Of a DNA stretch of 64,000 nucleotides, positions 8,024 through 16,083 are shown one piece after another; the stretch's first letter is position 1, and the number at the start of each line of letters is the position of its first letter. The stretch is taken from NCBI GenBank assembly GCA_016711225.1, contig JADJTK010000034.1, positions 6,327-70,326 of the forward strand, read 5' to 3'. The notes under the pieces were generated by a model. It ran no database searches. It was not told the DNA's origin and was given only the letters and a program-made list of their open reading frames with translations. The DNA is from Opitutaceae bacterium (lineage in GTDB: Bacteria > Verrucomicrobiota > Verrucomicrobiia > Opitutales > Opitutaceae). The translations under genes and the position numbers were made by a program.

Positions 8024-9487
8024 ATGTCCGGAAGTATCCTCGAATTCCTGCTCGCCAACCCGCTCTCGTTGCTCGTGGCGGTCTTCTTCCTCGGTTTGTC
8101 GATCCTGGTGCACGAGCTCGGTCACTACCTCGCCGCCCGCTGGCGCGGCATGATCGCGCCTCGCTTCTCCATCGGCCTCGGCCCGAAGATCTGCGGCTGG
8201 ACGGACAAACACGGCACCGAGTTCTGCCTCTCCTGGATACCACTGGGCGGCTATGTGGCGCTCCCCCAACTCGCCGACATGGGTGAACTCGAGGGCGGCG
8301 ACGCCGCCGCGGCCAAGGCCCTGCCGCCGGCCCGCTACCTCGACAAGGTGATCGTTTCGGCCGCCGGGGCCGTCTTCAACGTGCTCTTCGCCTTCGTCCT
8401 TGCCACCATCATTTGGCAGGTCGGCGAGCCCTCCTCCGCCACCGCCCAAACAACCACTATCGGGCACGTGGCGCCGACGATCACCCTCTCCGACAATCGC
8501 GCGGTGCCCAGTCCCGCCAGCGAAGCCGGAATGCTCCCCGGCGATATCATCCGCAGCATCGACGGCCGCCCCGTGGCGGTCTGGGACGACGTCGTCCAGG
8601 CCCTCGTCATGGGCGCGGGCCGCACCGACGACGGCCGCCGCTCCGCCGCCTTCGGTCTTGAGCGCAACGGCCAGCCCCTGGTCCTCACCGTGCACCCGCA
8701 ACTCGCCTCCGATGAGAAGATCCGGCGGGTAGGCATCTCCGCCGCCGGCCCGGTGCTCGTGGATACGGTCGCCCCCGGCAGCAAGGGCGCCAAAGCCGGT
8801 CTCCGCCCGGGCGACACAGTCGAAGCCATCAACGGCACCCGCATCCTCGGGCCCGGCGCCCTCGACGGCTTCTTCACCGCCAACAAGACCCAGCCGCTCA
8901 CCCTCACGCTCCGTCGCGACGGCGCCAGTGTCGAGGTCCTGCTGCCTGCCGGCTCGACCGGAGAAGGCACGGAGGCCTTGGGCGTCGAATGGATCACCCA
9001 GCGGGTCACGATCCATGTCGATCCCTTCCGGCAATTGGTGGGCCAGTTCAAGGCCGCTTACCGCACAATCTGGAGCCTGATCAATCCCAACTCCGATATC
9101 GGGCTTTCGAAGATGAGCGGTCCCATCGGAATCATCACCGTCTTCGCCGCCGCCTCGGTGAGCGGGTTTCTCGCCGTCCTTTCCGTCACCATTCTCATCA
9201 ATGTCGCCCTGGCCGTCTTCAACCTGTTGCCCATCCCGGTGCTCGACGGCGGCCACATCGTCTTCGCCACCATCGCCAAGCTCCGTGGCCGGCCCCTGCC
9301 GCTCAACATCGTCGCCAGCCTGCAGATGACCTTCGTGGTACTATTGCTCTCGATGATGCTCTACGTCAGCGCCCACGACGTGCGGCGCATCTCGCGCGGG
9401 GACCCCCGCCCGCCTGCCGAGCAAAAGCAGCCCGACCCGAAGAGCCCTGCGGCGCCCGCCGCGGAACCCGTGCCGGCCAAGCCCTGA
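8024..9487 (+). CDS. rseP: RIP site-2 metalloprotease with two PDZ domains (RseP/RasP family)
   Basis: A 487-aa inner-membrane zinc protease. The zinc motif HELGHYLAA starts at residue 30 within the first membrane helix, and the second zinc ligand lies in LLPIPVLDGGHIVF near residue 405. Two PDZ domains lie between (one around EAGMLPGDIIRSIDG, one around KAGLRPGDTVEAING). The tail after residue 460 is Pro/Lys-rich and looks disordered. In the family this enzyme cleaves membrane-anchored anti-sigma factors and signal-peptide remnants in envelope stress signalling. It closes the uppS-cdsA-dxr-rseP cluster. Confidence 0.93.
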   Translation: MSGSILEFLLANPLSLLVAVFFLGLSILVHELGHYLAARWRGMIAPRFSIGLGPKICGWTDKHGTEFCLSWIPLGGYVALPQLADMGELEGGDAAAAKALPPARYLDKVIVSAAGAVFNVLFAFVLATIIWQVGEPSSATAQTTTIGHVAPTITLSDNRAVPSPASEAGMLPGDIIRSIDGRPVAVWDDVVQALVMGAGRTDDGRRSAAFGLERNGQPLVLTVHPQLASDEKIRRVGISAAGPVLVDTVAPGSKGAKAGLRPGDTVEAINGTRILGPGALDGFFTANKTQPLTLTLRRDGASVEVLLPAGSTGEGTEALGVEWITQRVTIHVDPFRQLVGQFKAAYRTIWSLINPNSDIGLSKMSGPIGIITVFAAASVSGFLAVLSVTILINVALAVFNLLPIPVLDGGHIVFATIAKLRGRPLPLNIVASLQMTFVVLLLSMMLYVSAHDVRRISRGDPRPPAEQKQPDPKSPAAPAAEPVPAKP

Positions 9488-9858
9488 CGGTGGGCCGCGC
9501 TCCCTTCGCCAGCGCCCACTCCGCCCCGTTCGGCCCGCGCAGCCGGCGCGCCGGCGCGGCTGTTGCCCACGACAGGCCGTTCACGCCTCGGCCCCGCAGA
9601 AACCGCGCGCCGCGAACGGCCGGCTGCATCGGGCAACGCTGATCCCCACGTGGCGCCTCCAGCCGCCAACCACCGCCGTGCCCAGGGTCGTTCCGGCCCC
9701 TGTCGTGGAAACCAACGACAAGCGTGCCCGGCCCGCGACTCCGGCCTTTGGAGCCAGCCCTGCGCCATTCAATCGCCCTGCCGGGGCGCTCATCCTGCGA
9801 TTCTACCGCTCACCCGAAAATCCGAACAATCCAGCCTCCCACGACGTCTGAGGCCGCG
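9488..9858. other. Gene-free spacer, 371 bp
   Basis: I see no convincing gene here. The only notable structure is a perfect 14-bp palindrome GCCGGCGCGCCGGC at 9542-9555 inside a longer GC-rich inverted repeat. The promoter of the outer-membrane protein gene at 9859 must lie in the right half. Confidence 0.5.
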
Positions 9859-10806
9859 ATGCAATTCATTCCTCCTTCCACGCTGCTGCTGGCAGCCTTC
9901 GCCACTTCCGGTGCCCTGCGGGCCGCCCCAGATCCAGTCTCCGATGACACGACGCCCGAGCTCCGCTTCTCCATGGACTCTCAATACACCGTCTCCGGCG
10001 CCGGCCAGATGAAGCAGCGCGCCCACCGGGTGGGTTCCCTCTCCTCGCAGGAGTCCTCGCTCACGATCTCCGGACGCCTCCCCCTCGGCGCCGCCGATGA
10101 AATCGGTCTCGGCGCGAGCCTGGAAGAAATCCGCCTCGACCACAGCTTCGCCGGCGTTCCTGCCGGATCGCGAGGCCCCTTCCCGGAGCAACTCCGCCGC
10201 ACCGCGCTCGACCTCTCGTGGCAACACCGTTTCGATACCCGCTGGTCGTCGATCCTTTCCGCCAGTCCCGGTCTCAACTGGGCCGATGCCAAATGCGAGC
10301 GCGGCGCCTTCGGCGTGCGCGGCCTGGCCGGGGCGCGTTTCCAGCAGAACTCCAATCTGCAGTGGCTGTTTGGCGTCGTCTACGACTCCCAATCCGACGA
10401 CTACACCGTCCTGCCGGTCGCGGGCCTGGAATGGAAGATGTCGGACCAATGGACCGTGGCCCTCGGCTTCCCGCGCACCGCCCTGACTTTCGCCGTCTCA
10501 CCCGACTTCTCCCTCTCGTTGGAAGCCGAGGGGCGCACGGGGAATTACGACCTCGCCAACGACCCTTGGCGGGACTCCAGCGGCAACCCCGACCATTTGC
10601 TCGACGATTCGAACTTTGAGTATTCGGAGGCCCGCGTCGGGCTGAAAGCCACCTATCGCTTCTCCCCCCGCTGCGCCCTCAACGCCGCCGTCGGCAGCGT
10701 GGTCTATCGCGAGGGTGAATACCACAAGGAGGGGCTCAAGGTGCCCAAGTTCAAGTCCGACGGGCTGGCCGCCTACGGTTCGCTCGGGCTCACCGTGTCG
10801 TTCTGA
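9859..10806 (+). CDS. Putative outer-membrane beta-barrel protein (DUF6268-like)
   Basis: A 315-aa exported protein. The ATG at 9859 begins a signal peptide (QFIPPSTLLLAAFATSG, cleavage likely after ALRA-A). The mature part alternates hydrophobic and polar residues in strand-like runs (LRFSMDSQYTVSG, TALDLSWQHRF, LQWLFGVVYDS, WTVALGFP) and ends in GLTVSF, a terminal phenylalanine typical of outer-membrane barrels. Its function is unknown; transport or a structural role are possible. It is a single gene without an obvious operon partner. Confidence 0.7.
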   Translation: MQFIPPSTLLLAAFATSGALRAAPDPVSDDTTPELRFSMDSQYTVSGAGQMKQRAHRVGSLSSQESSLTISGRLPLGAADEIGLGASLEEIRLDHSFAGVPAGSRGPFPEQLRRTALDLSWQHRFDTRWSSILSASPGLNWADAKCERGAFGVRGLAGARFQQNSNLQWLFGVVYDSQSDDYTVLPVAGLEWKMSDQWTVALGFPRTALTFAVSPDFSLSLEAEGRTGNYDLANDPWRDSSGNPDHLLDDSNFEYSEARVGLKATYRFSPRCALNAAVGSVVYREGEYHKEGLKVPKFKSDGLAAYGSLGLTVSF

Positions 10807-11054
10807 GCCGCCGCCGCGCAAGGCCCCAGGTAATCAGCCGCTCTGCGCGTCTTCCCGGCCGGCGCCGCACCACGCGGCGCCGGCCGTCCTGCGTCACCCG
10901 AAACCACCACCGCCGGCGCGGTCCCGCCGCGCTCCCCTTAATGACCAAACGCGTTCTCGCGTGGCGAGACGACCTTTCTCGGGGTGAGCCGAGTGCACTC
11001 CCGCCCCTCCGGACCGATGAACAGGGAGCCACCGACAACCACACTCATGCACCG

Positions 11055-12170
11055 TCAGCCCACCGCGCGGGCCCGAGCGAGCACACGCCAGGCCTGCCGC
11101 AGCTCGCGACGAAGCTCGGCCATTCCCGCGCGGGCCCGGTCGATCTGAACGTCGGCCCGATTCCCACAATCCGCCCGTGCGGCCGCCCACCCTGCGGCGA
11201 TCGCGGCCAGCCTAGCCTCCGAGGCCTGCAACATCTCACGGACGCGTTCCGGCAACGGTCGCGGCGGGCTGCCGAGCACCGTCGCCAGCCGGCGCCGCGT
11301 CTCGGCGAGTTGCGCGAGCAGGATCTTCTCGTGCGGCACCCGCCGCAAGCCGCGCACAAGGCGCACCCGCTCCAGCAGCCAGATCGTCCATTTGGTCGGA
11401 TCCCACTGCCACCACCGCACCCCGTTGCGGTAGTCGTATTGAAACTCATGGTGGTAGTTGTGGTAGCCCTCGCCGAAGGTGAAGAGGGCCATGATCCAGC
11501 TGTCGCGCGCACTGCAACGGCTCGAATAGGGTCGACGGCCGATGGTATGACAAAGGGAGTTGATGCAGAAGGTCATATGCTGCACCGCCGTCACCCTCGC
11601 GACCCCGGCCAGGAGCAGCCCGCCGAGCGCACCGACGCCGCCGGCGTGTAGCCAGCCGAGCAAGGCCGGCAACAAGAAGCCAACACCGACCGAGAGCGGC
11701 AGGTAGTACCGATCCTGCCAGCGCAGGAGCGCATCTTTCTCGAGATCGGCCACGTTGTCGCGCGGGGGCTCGGCGTTGAGCTTGAAGAGAATCCAGCCCA
11801 TGTGGGCGTGCCAGAAACCGTGCGTCACCGAATACGGGTCATCGTCGTGGTCGGTGTGCTGGTGGTGCTTGCGATGGTCGGATACCCATTCAAGGGCGCT
11901 GTTCTCGAAGGCCGCCGCCCCGAACAGCAGGGTGAACAGCTTCACCGGCCAGCGCGCCCGAAAGGTCAGATGGGCAAAGAGCCGATGATAGCCGACGGTG
12001 ATGCTCAACCCAGTCGCACAGAAGAAGGCGGCGAAAAGCCCGAGCTGAAACGGACCCACCCCATAAGACCAAAGGTAGAGCGGCACGGCCGTGACTGAAA
12101 CCAAGGCGGAACCGATGAGGAACGAGCTATTGACCCAGTTGATACGAGTGGCGGGAAGGCGAAACGGCAT
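11055..12170 (-). CDS. Acyl-CoA/acyl-lipid delta-9-type fatty acid desaturase
   Basis: A 371-aa integral membrane di-iron desaturase. The three histidine boxes are present: HRLFAH, HRKHH in SDHRKHHQHTD, and HNYHH in EGYHNYHHEF. Hydrophobic segments lie around residues 10-50 and 160-190. Family members introduce a cis double bond into saturated acyl chains and so tune membrane fluidity. After the third box and the short RWWQWDPTKW segment there is a Leu/Arg/Ala-rich helical tail of about 90 residues that is longer than I expect for the family. The gene is divergent from the PadR regulator at 12341, and the 170-bp gap holds operator-like palindromes, so regulation by that PadR is plausible. Confidence 0.88.
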   Translation of the reverse strand: MPFRLPATRINWVNSSFLIGSALVSVTAVPLYLWSYGVGPFQLGLFAAFFCATGLSITVGYHRLFAHLTFRARWPVKLFTLLFGAAAFENSALEWVSDHRKHHQHTDHDDDPYSVTHGFWHAHMGWILFKLNAEPPRDNVADLEKDALLRWQDRYYLPLSVGVGFLLPALLGWLHAGGVGALGGLLLAGVARVTAVQHMTFCINSLCHTIGRRPYSSRCSARDSWIMALFTFGEGYHNYHHEFQYDYRNGVRWWQWDPTKWTIWLLERVRLVRGLRRVPHEKILLAQLAETRRRLATVLGSPPRPLPERVREMLQASEARLAAIAAGWAAARADCGNRADVQIDRARAGMAELRRELRQAWRVLARARAVG

Positions 12171-12245
12171 GCCTGGACAGTGGCCCGACGAGAGCGAAAT
12201 CGCGAGGGCCTCCGGCCTATTGTAGTCACCTCCGCCCTGGAGCGT

Positions 12246-12266
12246 CCCCTGTGTAAACCACAGGGG
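12246..12266. promoter_or_regulatory. Palindrome CCCCTGTG-taaac-CACAGGGG between desaturase and padR
   Basis: A perfect 8-bp inverted repeat with a 5-nt spacer, 76 bp upstream of the desaturase start and 75 bp upstream of padR. The TGTG/CACA half-sites and overall length suit a dimeric winged-helix regulator. There is no T-run, so it is not a terminator. Confidence 0.5.
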
Positions 12267-12284
12267 AATCCCGGCAACGGAGGC

Positions 12285-12330
12285 TTGACTAGCGATTGGC
12301 CCCTGCTACCTTGCCAGCCCAAGGTACCTT
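12285..12330 (+). promoter_or_regulatory. Candidate padR promoter with overlapping operator
   Basis: TTGACT at 12285-12290 and TACCTT at 12307-12312 form a -35/-10 pair with a 16-bp spacer. The -10 lies inside an inverted repeat TACCTTG-ccagcc-CAAGGTA (12307-12326), which overlaps a second perfect palindrome AAGGTACCTT (12321-12330). A repressor binding here would block the promoter directly, the usual autoregulation mode of PadR proteins. Confidence 0.5.
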
Positions 12331-12340
12331 CATAAAAGCC

Positions 12341-12664
12341 ATGAGCCTCGACGAGAAATTCACCGCCCTGCGCAAGGGACTGCTCGAGCTCCTCCTGCTC
12401 AAGATCATCGCCGCCGACAAGGTCTATGTCGCCGATATCCTACGTCAGCTCAACGCCACCGAGTTCGCCACCCCGGAGGGCACCCTCTACCCCCTGCTGA
12501 GCAAGATGCGCCGCGAAGGCCTGCTCGACTACGAGTGGCAGGAGTCCGACGCCGGTCCCCCTCGCAAATACTACAAGCTCACCGCCAAGGGCCGCGAACA
12601 GCTCCGGGAGCTGTCCGACTACTGGAACAAGATCCACGGCACCGTGAAGGGCCTGGGGCCCTGA
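12341..12664 (+). CDS. PadR family transcriptional regulator
   Basis: A 107-aa winged-helix regulator beginning MSLDEKFTALRKGLLELLLL. The DNA-binding region is YVADILRQLNATEFATPEGT followed by LYPLLSKMRREGLL and the wing RKYYKLTAKGREQLREL, all standard for PadR. It is the first gene of a pair with the PspC-domain protein 34 bp downstream, a common arrangement in which PadR represses a membrane-stress gene and itself. The start at 12341 matches the usual N-terminus and follows an operator-like palindrome at 12321-12330. Confidence 0.9.
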   Translation: MSLDEKFTALRKGLLELLLLKIIAADKVYVADILRQLNATEFATPEGTLYPLLSKMRREGLLDYEWQESDAGPPRKYYKLTAKGREQLRELSDYWNKIHGTVKGLGP

Positions 12665-12698
12665 GCGCCCACCACTTTCCACCGAGACTCCGTCGCCC

Positions 12699-13952
12699 AT
12701 GAACAAAGTCATCTCCATCCACCTGCACGGCGTGGCCTTCCAACTCGAGGAAGGCGGCTACGAGGCCCTCCGCGCCTACCTCGACCAGGCCGTGCGCCAC
12801 CTCGCCGCCAACCCCGACCAAGCGGAGATCCTCGCCGACATCGAACAAGCCATCGGCGACAGATTCCGGGCGCTCCTGACTGCCGCCCACAACGTCCCCC
12901 TCACCGCCGAGGTCTCGGCGGTAATCGCCGCCGTCGGACCGGTCAGCGACGGGTCCCCGACCGCCCCGGAAGAAGCCCCCGGGGCGAAACCGGCGACCAG
13001 CGAGCAAACCGCGCAGCCCTCCGATGCCCAACCAGGTTCGGCCAAACGGCTGTTCCGCCTTCGCGAGGGCGCCAAAATGCATGGAATCTGCGCCGGTTTC
13101 TCCGCCTATACCGGGATCGATGCCACCATCATTCGGTTACTCACGGTCGGACTCGTCGTCGGGGCCTCCGGCCTAGCGAGCCTGATTGCGCTCTTCGTCG
13201 GGTCGGGCGAGTCCGCGGTCGCCACTTGGTTCTTCGGTGTCATGTTCGCAATTCTCGGCTACAACCTCCTCATGGCGTTCATTCCCGAGGCGAAAACCCC
13301 GGAAGAAAAGGCCGCTGCGGCCGGCCCTTCACCCACCGCACAGGAGTTCATCCGCCTGGCCAAAGAGGGCTACTACGAGGGCATGAAATCGCTCGGCGAC
13401 CGGCACGCCCGCCGCGCCTGGAAGCGCAAGTTCCGCCGGGAAATGCGGCACTGGAAACATAACTACCGATGGGAAATGCGCGCGGAGGGCCAGCCAGCTC
13501 CGATTCCCGGGGTCCCGCCCGGCGCGCCCTCGCCCGACTACTACCCCGGCCAACCCCTGCTCTCCACGCTCAAGGCCCTGCTGCGTCTCCTCGGCGTGTT
13601 CGCCGTCCTCTCGCTCGTCTTCACCAAGTCGGTCTTCGGTCTTCCGTTACCCGCGGCGCTTCCACTCTGGGCCAGGGTCCTGCTCCTGATCTTCGCCTAC
13701 AAGGTTTTCACCGCCCCAATCAACGCCCTGCGCCACGCCTCCGCCGCTGGTCTCCTCGGCCAGCCCTGGAGCCCCGTCACCGAGCTGTGGCACGGCCTGC
13801 TCGCGCTGCTCTTCGTCGTCTTCGGCCTCTGGATGGCCGACCGTTTCGTGCCCGGCTTCCACGCGGCTTTGCTCGACCTGCCCACCTTCCTGCACAACGC
13901 CGCCGACGCCATCCAACACTGGTGGGCCGGCGAGAGTCTCGAGCGGCAATGA
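12699..13952 (+). CDS. PspC-domain membrane protein
   Basis: A 417-aa protein. An N-terminal soluble region (about 1-100) begins MNKVISIHLHGVAFQLEEGG. A PspC domain follows at about 112-185 (KRLFRLREGAKMHGICAGFS, then a Gly/Ala-rich membrane helix). The middle is charged and basic (KRKFRREMRHWKHNYRWEMR). The C-terminal quarter has three to four hydrophobic segments. PspC proteins sense inner-membrane stress in the phage-shock response. Pairing with PadR rather than PspF suggests a different control circuit. The relation to the divergent desaturase hints at a shared membrane-state signal, which is inference only. Confidence 0.8.
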   Translation: MNKVISIHLHGVAFQLEEGGYEALRAYLDQAVRHLAANPDQAEILADIEQAIGDRFRALLTAAHNVPLTAEVSAVIAAVGPVSDGSPTAPEEAPGAKPATSEQTAQPSDAQPGSAKRLFRLREGAKMHGICAGFSAYTGIDATIIRLLTVGLVVGASGLASLIALFVGSGESAVATWFFGVMFAILGYNLLMAFIPEAKTPEEKAAAAGPSPTAQEFIRLAKEGYYEGMKSLGDRHARRAWKRKFRREMRHWKHNYRWEMRAEGQPAPIPGVPPGAPSPDYYPGQPLLSTLKALLRLLGVFAVLSLVFTKSVFGLPLPAALPLWARVLLLIFAYKVFTAPINALRHASAAGLLGQPWSPVTELWHGLLALLFVVFGLWMADRFVPGFHAALLDLPTFLHNAADAIQHWWAGESLERQ

Positions 13953-14173
13953 CCCGTCGCGGGACGGGGAGAGCGGGCGACCTTCGCCACCGCCATCGTC
14001 CTCCCCCTCCCCGCCCCCGCAAGCGTGAGAACCCGCTCGCTTGCGCGCCCGCTCGACCGGATGCGATGTGTCACGCGCGAAGCCACCACCAGCCCACGCC
14101 CGCGCTCTCGCAACTCCTGCACCGCTCGCACTTCCCCCGTGACGAGTCGCCACCCGGCTGGCACATTGCCCCC

Positions 14174-14632
14174 ATGCATCCTCTCCACCAATTCCGGAGC
14201 CTGCTTTCCCTCGCCCTGCTGGCCGCGATGGCCCTCCCGCTGCCCGCCCGCGACGAGGCCGCTGCCGAATACAGCCAGGCCGTGCGCGCCACGACGCTGC
14301 TGCGCACCACCACCGACGTCGCCGGCACGCCGCTCGTCTACCCAACCGGCGGCCCAGCTGGGGTGAGCGGCCTCATCGTCGAGCTGCCCGTCGGCGCCGA
14401 GACCGGCTGGCACCGGCACACCGTCCCCTGTTTTGCGTACATTCTCAGCGGCACCATTGCCGTCGAACAGAAGGATGGGCCCACCCGCACCTTCCGCGCC
14501 GGCGACGCCTTTGCTGAGCTCGTCGGACTCCTGCACAACGGCCGCACCATCGGCGCCGAGCCCGCCCGACTCGTCTTCTTCGCTGCCGGCATCCAGGGGC
14601 AGGCCTTCACCACCAAAGAGGCCACGAAATAG
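14174..14632 (+). CDS. Exported cupin-domain protein
   Basis: A 152-aa protein with a signal peptide (MHPLHQFRSLLSLALLAAM, cleavage near PARDEA) and one conserved-barrel cupin domain. The metal-site pattern is readable: GWHRHTVPCFAYILSG for the first motif and FAELVGLLHNGRTIG for the second, with two of the usual His ligands in HRH. Small periplasmic cupins of this type bind a divalent metal; the substrate is unknown. The gene is 48 nt upstream of the longer possible hemH start and may share its transcript. Confidence in cupin is high and in any specific reaction is low. Confidence 0.8.
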   Translation: MHPLHQFRSLLSLALLAAMALPLPARDEAAAEYSQAVRATTLLRTTTDVAGTPLVYPTGGPAGVSGLIVELPVGAETGWHRHTVPCFAYILSGTIAVEQKDGPTRTFRAGDAFAELVGLLHNGRTIGAEPARLVFFAAGIQGQAFTTKEATK

Positions 14633-14721
14633 AAGAGGCCGCCCCCTCTGCCGGCGCTGGGGCGCCCCTCACCGCTGGGATGCCCGTTGACAAACCCCGA
14701 TTTCTCACGACCTCTTCGGCC

Positions 14722-15777
14722 ATGCCCGAGCAAGCCGTCCTGCTGGTCAATCTCGGTTCCCCTGCCTCCACCTCCGTCCCCGACGTCCGCCGCTACCTGC
14801 GTGCATTTCTCGGCGACGAGCGTGTCATCGACTATCCGGCCTGGTTCCGCTGGCTGCTGCTCGAGGGCATCATCCTGCGCGTGCGGCCCAAAAAGTCGGC
14901 CCATGCCTACGAAAAGGTTTGGACGCCCCAGGGCCCGCCACTGCTGGTGACCTCCGAGAAGGTCCGGGCCAAACTCGAAGCAGCCCTCAAATCCCCCGAC
15001 GGCCGGTCGCTGCCGGTACTCGCCGGCATGCGCTACGGCGAACCCTCGATCACCGGCGCTCTGGAGAAACTGCGCGACCTAGGTGTGCGCGAGGTGTTCC
15101 TCATCCCCCAATACCCGCACTACGCCATGTCGAGCTGGGAGACGGTTGTGGTGAAGGTCTACGAGGAGGCGCGGCGAGTGGCCCCCGGCCTGCGGTTCAC
15201 CACCGTGCAACCCTTCTTCGCCGATGCCGACTATATCGACGCGCTCCACACCGTCTCCGCCCCCGCCCTGGCCGGCGGCTACGATCACCTGCTGATCAGC
15301 TTCCACGGCGTGCCGGTGCGCCACCTGCGCAAAGCGGATTCCTCCCGCGCGCATTGCCAGTGCGTGCCCGACTGCTGCGCCGTCGCCAGCCCGGCCCACG
15401 CCACCTGCTACCGCGCCCAGTGTCTCGGCACCGTGCGTGCCTTCGCCGCCCGCGCCGGGCTGCCCGCGGGGAAGTTTTCCGTCTCCTTCCAATCGCGACT
15501 CCCCGGCGAGCCCTGGCTGGAGCCGTTCACCGACCGGGAGCTGGTCCGGCTGGCGCAGTCCGGTATCCGCAAGTTGCTGGTCATGACGCCCGCCTTTACC
15601 GCCGACTGCCTGGAAACGCTCGAGGAGATCGCCGTCGAGGGGAAGCAGACCTTCCTTGACGCCGGCGGTACCGACTTCCGCCAGATCGCCTGCCTCAACG
15701 ACCAGCCCGCCTTCATCGACTTCCTCGCCGGTCGCACCCGGGCCTGGCTGGTAGGGCCGGTTGCCTCCCGGACCTAG
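14722..15777 (+). CDS. hemH: Ferrochelatase
   Basis: A 351-aa enzyme inserting ferrous iron into protoporphyrin in the last step of protoheme synthesis. AVLLVNLGSPAS opens the fold, His195 in SFHGVPVR is the catalytic base region, and TPAFTADCLETLEEI carries the conserved acidic residues. Unusually, residues 212-234 hold six cysteines (HCQCVPDCC, then TCYRAQC) between the catalytic His and VSFQSRLPG. Some bacterial ferrochelatases carry a [2Fe-2S] cluster, so this segment may bind iron-sulphur or metal. The ATG at 14722 gives the standard N-terminus; an ATG-initiated frame from 14680 would add 14 residues. Confidence 0.93.
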   Translation: MPEQAVLLVNLGSPASTSVPDVRRYLRAFLGDERVIDYPAWFRWLLLEGIILRVRPKKSAHAYEKVWTPQGPPLLVTSEKVRAKLEAALKSPDGRSLPVLAGMRYGEPSITGALEKLRDLGVREVFLIPQYPHYAMSSWETVVVKVYEEARRVAPGLRFTTVQPFFADADYIDALHTVSAPALAGGYDHLLISFHGVPVRHLRKADSSRAHCQCVPDCCAVASPAHATCYRAQCLGTVRAFAARAGLPAGKFSVSFQSRLPGEPWLEPFTDRELVRLAQSGIRKLLVMTPAFTADCLETLEEIAVEGKQTFLDAGGTDFRQIACLNDQPAFIDFLAGRTRAWLVGPVASRT

Positions 15778-16083
15778 ACCGGCGCACCACGCCCCCCCCT
15801 CGCCGCGTTCGCCCGGGCAACCGCCGAGCGCTCCGTCACGCCCTGGCGGCGACCCGCCCGAGGACTAGCGCGGACGGGGCACAACGCCGCTTGAGCAGCG
15901 GCCCTTGCCCGACTTCGATCCTTGCCCCGGACTGAAGTCACCAGCTCCCGGCCACGCCTTCTGTGCTTACTGCTTTTTTACGACTTTCGGATTGGGTCGC
16001 TTTGGGAATCCCCTAGCCTGATTCCCCCAACCCGCACTGCGCGGCCGTCCGCACCAACCGTTCCCTTCCCCTCCCAGCCCACC

